Assembly (NCBI GenBank): GCA_022419385.1
Contig: JAJUBI010000005.1
Location: forward strand, 3,658,001-3,722,000
Source: Paraconiothyrium sp. Pb-2020
Lineage: Eukaryota; Ascomycota; Dothideomycetes; Pleosporales; Didymosphaeriaceae
Reading direction: 5' to 3'
Length of the DNA: 64,000 nt
A model generated the notes under the pieces. The model ran no database searches, was not told where the DNA came from, and saw only the letters and a list, made by a program, of their open reading frames with translations. Both the position numbers and the translations under genes were made by a program. This document shows positions 32,784 to 43,930 of this stretch, piece by piece (positions within the stretch are counted from its first letter, which is position 1; the number at the start of each line of letters is the position of its first letter).

Positions 32784-35058
32784 CCGGTCAAAAAGCACAA
32801 GAAAGGGAGCATGTGGAAGAAAGGCAGCGCGAAGGGCGGAAGCTGACGACAAAGGATGTGGTGTCGCAAGATCAAAATTCGAGTTCCTTGTGTCACCTAT
32901 GACGCCCATGGTAACTCTACCGACCTCTTTTGGGCTCCAACCGTGTGTACTGTGTAACTTGTGGAGGCGGGACGAGGTTTTGACAGCGGCGATGTTGCGG
33001 AACACCTGCTTTGCTTGGGATCCGTTCGCGGAAGTTCGGCGCACACTGCAGGAGGTTGTCCGTAGTCGTGTAGCACGTTCCCGATTAATCTATCATGCAT
33101 ATGCACGAATTCTGCCACCGCGGGTCCTTCGGCGTATCAGCTCCGGTCGCCGCTCCCAATCAGTTTGTGACACGACATCTCGTAGATGTGCGGTGAGGTC
33201 ACATTGATGGTTTTGCACGCGAGTTCGTGTAGAAACTTACACTTAGTGTAACAGTATTCGAGACTGCGCATATAGGTCAACGGTATTCTCCCAAGTGGGT
33301 CGCTAGTCCGAACGTGCATTGAAGACTAATTGACATCGACCTGCTCTTGCCCTAACGGCGCAGAAGGCGGGTTACATTGCGGCACAGTCAGTGTAGGCAT
33401 ATTGCTAGCAATGTATCGAAGTTTGCAGGGTCAATGTTGTCTTGTGAATATGTGAATATGGTGTGATAGTTGACACACAGATTGGCCGTGACCCCGCTTG
33501 AGAAGTGATGTGCACTGAATATGAGGCGGATGCTGGGCTTGCCCTTGGCTTCAACGGCTATATACTATATAGACCCTGTCCCCACTGGCTGGTCGGTACT
33601 GCCGATAGGTGAAAGTGGTTGCACAGGCTGCTCATCACGATGCCTTCTGGTGCAAAGAAGTCCTAGTGGTCGTTGCAGTCTGTTTGTGTCGACCGCGCGT
33701 CCACATGGAATGAGGCGGACAAAACCTGAAGTATCCTATTCGTTTCATGTGAAGAGCATGCATAAGGCGGATATCACTGCTTTTGTGCTTGGCTGGTAGA
33801 GGTCTTGATATCGGTAACGTGCAGGATAGGGGTCATTGCTGGGCTGTCCGGAGAGGACCATAAACAGTGAGCGTGGAGATAACGCGGATGTACCGAGGTC
33901 TGGCCACGTAAAATTGCGTAAATGAGACACACTCATTTGAGCGCGGATTCAGCGCTGCCCTGATCACTCCCGCTTGCACCGGCCCGCTACCATTGACAGC
34001 AAACGCACCGTGCGGGCTGGAAGGCCGGGGCGAAGACTCCAGGGGGACGGAGCAATCGCACGAACACCCACCCCGTTCTGCTGGAGTCGAGGGTCATCCG
34101 GGCGTATCCGAAGGATGAAGTGTTGCCGGACGACGGACTCGCACGAACTGAATCCGTGCTCGGGATGCGATGGAACCGCTTCCGGGGAGAAGCAGTACCT
34201 GCAGATTCCGAGGAGCTGGACTTGTATACGAGGGCAAGAAGCGCTTGTCGGCTATTGCGCAGGACCCGCTTAATCGTCTGTCACTGACCAGAGCGAGCTG
34301 GCTGATGGGAGATGGTTATCGCGGCACTTAGTCCTGAGTAGGGGTCTGTGTAGCTTGGAGGGATGCCGTCCGTCCTTCGTCCTGAGGAGATATGGAAGAA
34401 GGAGCAATTGTAGAGGAGGTGCAACTGAAGGCTCGACTTGCTTGCTATCTCGCGAGCTGGGACCAAGGCGCTATGCGCGCCAAATCACCGATGGCAGAGC
34501 AGAAACCGGCGCCATGGACACGCTAACGGGCAGACACGAGCGCTGCCAATGTCACGTTTCTGAGGGCTGGCCGTCCAGACTCTCACCAGGTAGCCTTTCC
34601 TGGCCTCGAAGGATTCGCTGCAGGGAATCGGCTCCTCGACGCGGGGAATATACCGAGCCCGTCTTCTCGGAACAGCACGTATGCTTGGCCAATCGATGCT
34701 GCTGCCGGGCAGAGGGGGCCACGGTCGACGCTCGCGGTGATGGCAACGCTCCTGGGCGTGCCGGGAGGCAGACGGTGCATTCCCGTGGCACGTTTCACGG
34801 CTGCTCAGGCTGGTCTTATGCTCAGGCCAGGATAAACGGCTTTCGTGACGTGCGCACGGCAGCCGCCCCTAACAGGCTAGGGTCGGCGAGACGTCCAGGC
34901 CAGGCCGAACCCTGGGCCGCGGCAGCGGCAGCAGTCTGCGTGCGTAGCATGCGCTCGCGCTTGATGCGCATCAGCGGTCCACATATGTAAAGGAGGCCCG
35001 ACCACCCGGGTCTGCGGCTATTCTCTACCTCCTCTGGTTGACTATCTATCCCACGACC
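32784..35058. other. Gene-poor stretch ahead of the terpene synthase
   Basis: No intact gene was found in this 2.3-kb stretch. From about 33960 the sequence turns GC-rich with several long but mutually overlapping frames. In one of them (34101-34168) the reading resembles the second half of a zinc-cluster motif but lacks its first two Cys (see findings). A decayed regulator gene is possible but not proven. Confidence 0.4.
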
Positions 35059-36393
35059 ATGGACTTCAAATACTCGAGTGTTGTGGCTTCGGGTACCTAC
35101 CGGGACGATGCGTTGGCGAACGCCATCCCGCTGAGAATACACAAAGACCCTTACAAAGAGATCGCCGGCTCTCTCCGCGCACAGCAAGACTGGAACTCGA
35201 CCGTGAGCACCGTGCAAAACTATCAGGGCGGCCTGGGAGATCCCTTCAGCTTCATCCGCGTTACCATACCCGAATGTATTCCCGAACGCTTGGAGGCTAT
35301 CTCGTACGCCAACGAGTATGCTTTTCTTTACGATGGTAAGTCGACACACGTGACGGACCGTCAGCCGCTGACGCTTCCAAGACGAAATGGAGAACCTGGA
35401 CCTGAAAAACGTAAGGGAATGCTTTCAACCGTCATGCATGCCAATTGACCCAGTCTAGTTCGAAGAAGGCCGCGATGATATGCTTCACGTCTTTCGCCAT
35501 GATGCACTCAACGAGAAGGTTTCAGAAAAAGTTCGTCCGGAGAAAAAGCTGCAAGCGCAAATACTAGCCGAGATGATGGCCATCGACCGAACCCGAGCGG
35601 TAACAACCATGAAAGCATGGGCAAAATTCGTGGAGCTTGCATCACGCACCCGCTCAGAGCCTTTCGAGACATTAGACGAATATCTCCCGAGCCGAGCGAT
35701 TGATGCCGGAGAATTGTAAGTACCTGTTGCGATGATATGTGCTCTAAATCAGCGATGCGCAGGCTAACACTATGTTTCCAAGATTCTGGTACGGCATGCT
35801 TACCTTCGCCATGGCGCTCACAATCCCGGAAACAGAGCTCGACTTATGCATGAAGCTCGCACGTCCTGGCTATGCCGCAATAAGTCTGACCAATGATCTG
35901 TACTCGTGGCGCAAAGAACGCGAGGATGCGGAGCAGGCGGGCCAAGACTACGTGTTCAACGCTGTGTGGGTGGTAATGAAAGAACGCAAATGCTCAGAAG
36001 AGACCGCCATCGATGTTTGTAGAGAGGAGATCAAGAGGCATCTTTCCGAATTCGAGGCCAACATCGATAGTCCCGAGACCAAGGTGCTGTCGAGGGATAC
36101 GCGGGCGTATCTAGAGGCTGTACGGTTAAGCCACGTTGGAAACCTGGTGTGGAGCATTTACTGTCCGCGCTACCAGCGAGGAGGAGTGTACGTTCCTTTC
36201 GGCTCACAAAAGCAAAAATACCGGCTAACCCTTCTCCAGCGAGCAAATATCAGCCCCACCGACACATCTCGGCGGCGTAACATCGCGGCTCTTCGACACC
36301 ATTTTCAAGTTCCTCTTCTCCCCTTTTCAGCACTTCTTCCAGGCAAGCCAGCGCCGTTTGCTCATGCAAAAGCTTGTACGACTTGTCTCGTAG
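35059..36393 (+). CDS. Class I terpene synthase
   Basis: It ionises an isoprenyl diphosphate with Mg2+ and cyclises it. Five exons (35059-35335, 35382-35410, 35459-35715, 35783-36187, 36240-36393) give 373 residues. The first metal site, YDDEMEN, is assembled across intron 1. The second, NDLYSWRKE, is a full NSE triad, and the C-terminal CPRY supplies the diphosphate-sensing Arg-Tyr pair. The second exon is only 29 nt. The last intron uses GTACGT at 36188, which restores a hydrophobic C-terminal helix (TIFKFLFSPFQHFFQ) before the stop. The sequence resembles the cyclase half of fungal di/sesterterpene synthases, but no prenyltransferase domain follows. Product chain length cannot be told. It is convergent with the acyltransferase gene. 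Confidence 0.9.
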
Positions 36394-36812
36394 CGACTGG
36401 CATTCTTCGAACCCTTTCTCTTTTTGCCATTCTAATCAACCGCGATGAATACCCTTGGCTTGGCTCTTTCTCTTTTGTACTCTTATCGTCTGCATTCCGA
36501 CAGCGATCGACGCTTCATATCCCCTAGCATTCATCAGGGCGGTATCTGGTCCGCTATTCTGTAACCTTCACTGGCTGTTCGCATATCATCAGACTGTATG
36601 CATTAGACCCTTCACTGCTTTTGATGCGGTTTGCGTAAATAATTCGCATAGCGCTTCGTGAAAGAGACGGAAAATTTCGCTGTTAAATATAGATGACGGA
36701 TCATAGAAATGACCCATAATGTTAGTGTAATCTCAACACATTCCTCTTCAATCTCATCAACGCGAGCAGAGCCACACCATCATCTCATACAATCAACCTT
36801 TCTACCCTCGGT
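36394..36812. other. Convergent 3' spacer
   Basis: There are 419 bp between the stops of the terpene synthase and the acyltransferase genes, AT-rich toward the middle (36640-36760). It probably holds both polyadenylation regions. Confidence 0.5.
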
Positions 36813-38325
36813 CTAGTCTTCCTCACCAACCAGACCCTGTATCTGCCTCTCGACACTTGCCACAACCGCACTAACCAACTCGTCCTCAACCATACCCTCC
36901 AGCCACGAAAACGCCAACACGCAGCACCCATCCCCTCCAGTAACCACCGAGCAACAGATTGGTGGCCCAGTGATATTCGGACTCTGGCTAAACACGCACC
37001 GACCCAGATTCCACCCACCCCCAGCATCCGCCTCCGCCCTCACCAACCCGAGATTCGACAACTCGAAAGATACCTTCCTCTCCTGGCCAACCTTTTCCGT
37101 GAAGAATTTGTGCATATCAGAGACATAACGCAACAACGAAACGACGTTGTCCGCACCCTTCTTCGCAAGTTCGGCCTGGATGGTGGCGCGCACAGCACGC
37201 GCTTCGTCCCAGGGGAATTTCTCGGTGGAGGAGGGGTGCGATGCGCGCGTGTGCGTATGCGTGTACTCTGCGAGGGCGAGAGCGAAGTCATCGTTCGCGA
37301 TGGGTTTGCCTTCGTGGTGGAGGACGGAGCGCAGACTGATGGGTCCGGAGGCGATCAGCTTGTCGTAGGAGTCTGCGGGAAGGACGGAGAAGAGGGCGGT
37401 GGCGATGCAGCATTCGAGGGTGGCTTGCATGGTTGTGTTTTTCTCTCTGCTAGATTTGAGGAGGTGCGTTGTAGTCGATGCGGAGAGCGGCAATAGGTGG
37501 ACCTTTGAGCCGGGAAGGGGATCGGGGGCGGTGATGGGCGGACCGGTCCAGAGGTTTGGTGCGCGAGGGTCGAAGAGAGAGGGGAAGATGGAGCCTAGAA
37601 TTGCGCGGAGGAAGAAGGACCAGGATATGGGGTGCGGGTGGAGATCTTCGAATTTTGGGAGAAGCGGAGTTGAGGGAGGTGTGACAATCGAACTTGGTTC
37701 GGTCACTGAGCGTGACGAAGCGTTAGTTCGGAGGCCCTCGAGGAAAGTGCGATGGAAGATGGGGCCGCAGCCTCCGTCGCCGAGGGCGTGGTGGAAGAAC
37801 CATGCTGCTGTGAATGTCGATTGATCTCCTGGATTTTGCAGAATGACTAGACGCCAGAACGGCTTTGAGCCAATATCTTCTCGAAAATTGATTCTGTGCT
37901 GGTCTGAGAATAGTAGTTCTAGCTCTTCGTCTCTGTCACCGGCTTTCACAGTGTGCCTACGCTCGATGAATTCGACGCAAGTTTCTAGATCGATCGAGCG
38001 AAGGCGTGCAAAGTAGACTTCAGAGTCCCGCTGGTCTTCATTTAAGACAATAGCGCTGAGCATAGGATGTCGCGCAATGACTCTATGCAAAGCTTGCCAA
38101 ACAAGATCTTTTAAATCGATAGGGGATATGTCCGTGGTGGCGCTGCGGGTATAGGTAGCTGCACAGGCAACATTTTTGAAGAATCCCAATTGGTGTCGAG
38201 CCGTCGAGAAGAGCTCAAAGCGACCTGGACAGCGCGCATCAACACCTATTCCCTCACACGCTGAAGCTTTCGAATGCCAACATACCACAGGGCCGAAGCT
38301 TCTCTAATCCAGCCGTCTTAGACAT
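36813..38325 (-). CDS. Alcohol-acetyltransferase-like (BAHD/condensation-fold) acyltransferase
   Basis: Two exons (38325-38286 and 38224-36813) give 483 residues. The 40-nt first exon was found because the main frame has no ATG. Joining across 38225-38285 (GTATGT to TCCAG) gives MSKTAGLEKLRPCGRFELFS and the family N-terminus with STARHQLGF. The active site HHALGDG (HXXXD) is intact. A second conserved region lies near the C-terminus (VSFELSNLG). This is the AATase family, which moves acetyl groups from acetyl-CoA to alcohols. Next to a terpene synthase, O-acetylation of the terpenoid is a reasonable inference. Confidence 0.85.
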
Positions 38326-38949
38326 GTTTGATGGTTGTGTTTGTGTCCCGCAGAGTGTTTGGTACCAAAGACCCGGATCATGAGGTTTGTATACAGCATA
38401 TGGTATGTCATCTTTCTAGAGCGCCTCGCAAGCTTCGCCTTTCTCTGATGCGACTAGGCGGAAAAGGGGAGATAGCCGTGGATGTATTCCGACGCGAAGC
38501 AGAAGCGAGATTGAGTGGGCCCTTATCGATAATGAAGCCCGGATGTGCAGCCGGAGTCGGGACGTCTACTACCGTCGAGTCATGTGCATTTTTGTAGTGA
38601 AATGATCGGTCTTAGTGAACTGAAGACAAGTTCGTTGCGGGCATTGTACACCTGTGATGTTGCAAGGTCGTTGGGTGGTGTGCGTGAACGGAAATTAGGC
38701 GAACCACACTGACAGCGCAAAACCTGTATTCTTCATCTCCTGCTATGCTTGTATCACTCAAGCGAAAGCCGTAGATATTATTAGGCAACGTAAGGTCTTA
38801 GAACTGCGAGTATGGTTTTGGCTTCCTGATGTCCCAAATAGGTGGAAATCCTGCTGACGTAACTGCCGGTAGCGCCATGCTTCTTTGGTTGTAGGCTGCA
38901 GTTGCAAGGTCACCCCAACTTCCACCTGCACAGTGTTCGAAACTGCGTC
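38326..38949. other. Divergent upstream region
   Basis: Lies between the acyltransferase (minus) and F-box (plus) starts. No coding signal was found. Confidence 0.5.
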
Positions 38950-40170
38950 ATGGCACCGCGTCTGCAGAGTCTCCCGACTGAGCTCTTATTACTGATACTT
39001 GAGCATGTATCGATTTCTTCCAATGCGACCCCTTCTCTAGCCTCTCTGTGCCTCACAGCCCAACGCTTTCGGAGCTTAGCGGAGCCTTACCTCTATGCTT
39101 CGTATTCGAATATCAACCATACCGACAAACCACACTTATTTCCTCTATGTTTGATCAATCGACCAGATCTCGCCGATCATGTACGAAACATAGATCTAAG
39201 TGTGGAAAGCGAGGTGAATCCTATGCCGGAAGACGCGTTTCGCCAGCTACGGAGAGCTATTGATGAATTGGATCTCCCTGAGTCGCTAGCAGACCCATGG
39301 CGATGGCGGCTTGAAAAAATGGGAATGCCTAGAGCCGCCGTTTGTGCAGAACTGTGTTTGCTCTTGGCATCGCGCAAGATCAAGCATGTCTCTTTGCGGT
39401 TGAGCGTTCTGAACGATTTCCTCGCGATCGGCCACACCTTGTTTGAGACTCCGAACTGGTCAGGAAGGTTTGATCAAGTGCAGTCTGTATCAGTCGCACC
39501 CCCATCCGACATCCGGCAATCGGACCTTTACAACCTTGCGTACCTCTTCAAGATGCCAAATCTCCGGCGCTTCGAGATTGTGGGCTGTGAAGAACATTAT
39601 CTCGGTCGCTCAGAAGGTTGGAATAGCCAAGGCCAGCTCGAAGCGAACCTCGGACCATGGCGTTTGGTGCAAGATTCCCGTGTGGAAACAATTGTCATTC
39701 GCGAAGGTGCCATCAGACACTGCGCAGTTAACGTCCTGCTCAATTCTTGCCAGGCGGTGAAATATCTCCACGTAGAGGTGGATCTTCTCAAGTCCGAATG
39801 GGATTTGTTTCAATTCTTCCGGTTAGAAGATGCACTGTGCCGCCATGCAGAGTCCCTAGAGTATCTGGCGATTGTGCAAAATCAGAAAAACAAAGAACGC
39901 CAGGGAGAATCTGGATTTCGCCACAGTGGCTGCCTATCATTCCTGCCCAGGCTTGATAACTTGCGATCAACCGTTGTGCCACTGCGCGCTCTTACCTCAA
40001 TCCCGGACATTGGGTCGATTGAGGTCGCGTCTAGCGAGGATGCTTCGCCAGGCAAACTATCCAATGAAGCCGAAATTAGGCAGTACCTACCACCTTCTCC
40101 AGAAAGGATATCGATCTGTAACGACAACGTGCACTACGGTAGCACCACACACCTTTTTGGGCTCGGCTAA
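38950..40170 (+). CDS. F-box protein
   Basis: A single exon encodes 406 residues. The F-box is at the N-terminus (LQSLPTELLLLILEHV, then SLASLCLTAQRFRSLAEPYLY, residues about 4-60), which would dock to Skp1 in an SCF ubiquitin ligase. The rest lacks a recognised WD or regular LRR array, although several leucine-rich strands (HVRNIDLSVES, LRRFEIVGCEE, VKYLHVEVDLL) suggest a degenerate repeat fold. The start at 38950 puts the F-box directly at the N-terminus. Such orphan F-box proteins are abundant in filamentous fungi. Confidence 0.8.
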   Translation: MAPRLQSLPTELLLLILEHVSISSNATPSLASLCLTAQRFRSLAEPYLYASYSNINHTDKPHLFPLCLINRPDLADHVRNIDLSVESEVNPMPEDAFRQLRRAIDELDLPESLADPWRWRLEKMGMPRAAVCAELCLLLASRKIKHVSLRLSVLNDFLAIGHTLFETPNWSGRFDQVQSVSVAPPSDIRQSDLYNLAYLFKMPNLRRFEIVGCEEHYLGRSEGWNSQGQLEANLGPWRLVQDSRVETIVIREGAIRHCAVNVLLNSCQAVKYLHVEVDLLKSEWDLFQFFRLEDALCRHAESLEYLAIVQNQKNKERQGESGFRHSGCLSFLPRLDNLRSTVVPLRALTSIPDIGSIEVASSEDASPGKLSNEAEIRQYLPPSPERISICNDNVHYGSTTHLFGLG

Positions 40171-40735
40171 GTAACCGTGTCACGGGTACTTTGCCTACTG
40201 CATTCCTTAGCGGCCCTTCACCGCCCAACACAAGCCCCATGTCGGTTTTCTGGAAGGCCCCAATCTTATGAAAGGAGGCAGCACGGCGTACAGTCCCGTA
40301 GGATTGTGATGATGGCGGGATCTTGCAGATCTGTACGGCTACGCCGTTCCACCCTAGATCACCATCGGCTTGCATATGTGCAAGTAACTAACAACGCCTC
40401 CCAAAGCTACAGTCATTGCCCCGCATGCGCATCGTGCAGAGTATGCACTATGGTCGCTCTCCGAAATTTCAACTCGTCGAATCCGCGTTTCGCACTTGAT
40501 TAAACAAGCGCTCGCTCTTTCCATTTCCGCCCCCCATCGCCGCCACAGCCACGATACCAGCATTGACACTTGCAGGCTCGGGCCGCTGCATATGTGAAAG
40601 TTGACCAGGAATGCTACGGCAGGCTCGCTGTTTATAAATCATTGCCCATGCCGATTGCACATCATGCAAGATCGCCCCGCCATTCGGCACGCACCTCTTT
40701 TCGCATTCCGACTTGATCTTTTTTCAAACGGTCAA
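40171..40735. other. Spacer upstream of the transporter gene
   Basis: No gene was found. The transporter frame is open back to 40601 and has an ATG at 40664, but I chose 40736. Confidence 0.45.
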
Positions 40736-43047
40736 ATGGCAGGAGCAGGCTCCACGCTTGGAAACCTATCTTCTTCAGACATGCTTTGTTTGGCGAGCGG
40801 CTCACCTTCTACCTCCCCAGCAGCAGAACGGAAAGGGCTACGTCGCGTGCGAGATGACATTCCATTGCGGTTATGGATAGTCGCCTCAATAAGCTTTTGG
40901 GAGAAAGCAGCATTTTGGGGTTTGACAGCACCATGGCAAAACTACATGCAACATCTTCCTCGTCTCACTTCCGAAGAGACTCCTGGCGCCCTCGGCCTAG
41001 GGCAGGCCAAAGCTACGCGCATATACTGCGCTTTCTATATCGCGTATTACTTTTCTCCGATGTGTTTCGCCATTCTGTCCGATTCACACCTTGGCCGATA
41101 TCGAACTCTCCTCGCATGCCTAACACTGTTCAATATCGGGGCTGCCGCGATGACCTTCAGCTCTCTGCCTTCAAGCTTGGCTAATGGATGGGGTATAGCA
41201 GGTCTTATTATAGCCATGGTTTGTGTAGCCTTGGGGGGTGGTGGGTTCGAATCTAACATGTCAGCTTTCCTGGTTGATCAGTATGTCGAGACCGAACCGC
41301 GCATCAAGAGACTTGGTTCTAGAGAGGAGGTGATCACGGATAGAACCCTCACGATCGAATACATATATAGCCTTAACTACTGGTAAGTGGTCGCTCCACA
41401 GATGCTCGAAGCCTCGACTCAAATTTCTTTAGGATAGGAAATGTCGGTTCGCTATCATGGTTCGCCGTCGTCGCTCTAGAGGAGCACGCTGGTTTCACAG
41501 CGGCGTATGGTCTGACATTTGTATTCATCTTCTTGTCCCTAGTTACGCTATTCGTGGGCAAAGGCTACTTCAGTAAGTGTTCATCGTACACTTATGCATT
41601 TGTAAGCTAATGGAATATAGTAAGGGTTCCGCACGAGTCGGGAATCTTTGCACAAGCCAGCCGGATCTTGTTGTGCGCTTCTCGAAATGGATTCCGCCTA
41701 GCCCGCGCTGACCCCAAGTACCAACTCGAGCATCGCCGTAAGGTTGTCCCTTGGAGTAGTGAGCTCGTGTGCGAACTTCGTCGTGGCCTACGAGGCTGCC
41801 GTGTATTGTAGGTACAGTGTGTATCTTGGGAGAAATTTCACTAATCCTTTCTCAGGCTAGCTTTCATCGTCTTCTACATCTGCTTCGATCAGATGCAGAA
41901 TAATCTGATCTCTCAGTCCGCTCAGATGGAGACCGGGAGCACCCCAAACGACATGCTTCCTGCCATGAATCAAGTGGGCTGTATCCTCTTCGCGCCCCTG
42001 ATTCACCACGTCATCTATCCGCTGCTTCACAAGCGTCACATCTACCTTAAGCCAATCACGCGCATCACCATCGGTTTTGGTTTCGTTGTAGCGTCTATGG
42101 CGTACGCTGCGATTGTGCAGAGCGCCATATACTCGACCGGCCCTTGCTATGCTCATCCACGCGCATGTAGTCTTGCTGCGAACCGCGAGCCGAACCACGT
42201 CAATGTATGGCTTCAAGCGCCGATCTTCTTCCTCATCGCCATGGGAGAAGTCTGGGCGTACGTAACAGCGCTCGAGATCGCCTATAGCCATGCTCCGAAG
42301 AATATGAAGTCCATGATTCAGGCCATCTTCCCAATCATGGCGGGGATCGGATCGGCCTCTGCGATGGGCTTGTCACCGATCGCGCATGACCCGAACCTTG
42401 TCATTTTCTATGCCTCACTCGCTGGGGCCATGGCCGTGACTACGGTTGTCTTCCGGCTTGTGTTCCGGAAGCACGACAATAATGGCGCTGAAGACGAGAC
42501 TGACGAATATGCGGAAGGCGCAAAGGCACCTTCTGTCGAAGACAGCCCTCGCGATAGCGTCAGTGAGGGCACCGATGTCGAGTCAGGCATAGAACTTGGT
42601 TCAATTTGCGCATATCGCTCCAGTAGTGTCCCAGTCACTCTGAAACGCTTCGATATTGCAGCCTCAACACATGGAAACGGGAGACTGGAGAATATGTTCA
42701 CGTCTTATGGCGCTCATGGCGGAATGCACGAGTTCACATCCTCTCCCCACGCTACACAGCACGAAGCAGCCAAGCAGGCTATTATCACAGTACCGAAGGC
42801 AGCTCATCCGGTCCAGCTTCTCCCGTCATCGTCACGAAGCCTGACGCAGAAGACGGGCAGGGTACAAGAGCGACAGCCGCGATTCTCGATGACGCCCGCC
42901 GAGCCTCTGCCGGCATATTGGCTTTCAGATCATCGAAGAGATAACATCGAACGACCGGTCTTATCGCTGAACTCCTCTCAAGACATCACCAAGTCGCACC
43001 CACTTAGTGGGTCCATGCTAGACCTAAAATTCTCATTCGAGAATTGA
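40736..43047 (+). CDS. POT/PTR family proton-coupled oligopeptide transporter
   Basis: It imports di/tripeptides with protons across the plasma membrane. Four exons (40736-41382, 41433-41572, 41621-41807, 41856-43047) give 721 residues; introns are 48-50 nt with GTAAGT/GTAGGT donors. POT landmarks include FWEKAAFWGLTAPW (the helix 1 ExxER-type site, with Lys for Arg) and YYFSPMCFAILSDSHLGRYR. The helices continue through IGNVGSLSWF and FYICFDQMQNNL to VWLQAPIFFLIAMGEVWAY, so the 12-helix core is complete. After the core, a hydrophilic tail of about 190 residues (from about 530), first acidic then Ser-rich, is unusually long for the family and may carry control sites. Confidence 0.87.
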
Positions 43048-43848
43048 TGAGCCATCCGACTAGGCATCGAATAATCGAGCAAGGACAGCTCTCACTGTAC
43101 AACATATTCCCCATACATTAGTTAGACAGCAATACCACGTTGGACGGACGCGCACACACCCGTGCAGCAGGTAGCCTCTCTGCAACACTACCTCGGCACC
43201 GCAGTCCTTGTGCGACATTAACTGATGTCCATCTTCATCTGCTTCCTAACATGGGTTTTCCGCCAACACTTGATTTTGAAACGACATGGTCGTACCCTTC
43301 CTTACATCGGACCAGTTTGGAACTGTTGCTTTACTCGGCTTGGATTGTTGCACTCATCTGGCATATCAAGCATGGTTATGGTTTCATATATCTTGATTTG
43401 CCGACTTGTTATACCGAATTGTGTTGACATGGACGTCACACAATGTACATAACATTCGTTTCATTTGATACCACAGCAGTTGCAAGACTGGGCACAAAAA
43501 GGAAGGATGGCGTACGACGTCCTAGACGAATGATAGTACACTAGTCAGATAAAGCAAGAAGCACTTTTACAATCTTCTTCTCGTGAGCCAACGCATCTCC
43601 TTCGATCGCAAGGTCATCCCATTGCACGCAACCACCTGTAGAGTTTTGCGGCTCTGTAGAGACTAAAAAGAGCATGCTTGCAGATCCAAACGGTGTGCGG
43701 CTCCTTTCTCTCACCCACCAACAGGGGAGGAAAAGCAAAAAAATGGTTAGAGATATGATATATATGTCAGTAAATGTCATATATAGTCCCATCTCGGATA
43801 AATATATATATATATATCATAATAAATATGTCATACATATGATGAGAT
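43048..43848. other. No gene recognised; AT-rich toward the tRNA
   Basis: Only small frames are seen, none with a motif. The right end is AT-rich with TA tracts. Confidence 0.5.
43801..43818. repeat. TA microsatellite
   Basis: A short alternating TA tract lies just past the 3' end of the tRNA gene (which runs on minus), with a related TATATAT tract 20-40 bp further out. Confidence 0.75.
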
Positions 43849-43930
43849 TGCCCATTATCAGAATCGAACTGATGACCTTATCATAGCGGCTGAGTACTAG
43901 TGATACGCTCTACCACTGAGCCAAACGGGC
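43849..43930 (-). tRNA. tRNA-Thr (anticodon AGU) with a 10-nt intron
   Basis: Reading the minus strand, the acceptor arms GCCCGTT and AATGGGC pair, with discriminator A. The D arm is GCTC-AGTGGTA-GAGC. The anticodon stem is TATCA/TGATA. The T arm is ATCAG-TTCGATT-CTGAT. The anticodon loop is expanded to 17 nt. Removing 10 nt after the base 3' to the anticodon, the standard position, leaves the loop CTAGTAA and anticodon AGT. Mature length is 72 nt before CCA. The internal A box (TGGCTCAGTGG) and B box (GTTCGATTC) are intact. Confidence 0.93.

Noticed and set aside
34355..34990. 211-codon plus-strand frame before the terpene synthase
   Set aside because: Composition is Arg/Gly/Cys-rich as expected from GC-rich non-coding DNA, and no domain is recognisable.
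36813..38288. Acyltransferase starting at 38288
   Set aside because: That position is GTG, not ATG; the 40-nt first exon ending at 38286 gives the family N-terminus.
41240..41260. GGTTCGAATCT resembling a tRNA B box
   Set aside because: It lies within conserved coding sequence of the peptide transporter and no tRNA stems form around it.
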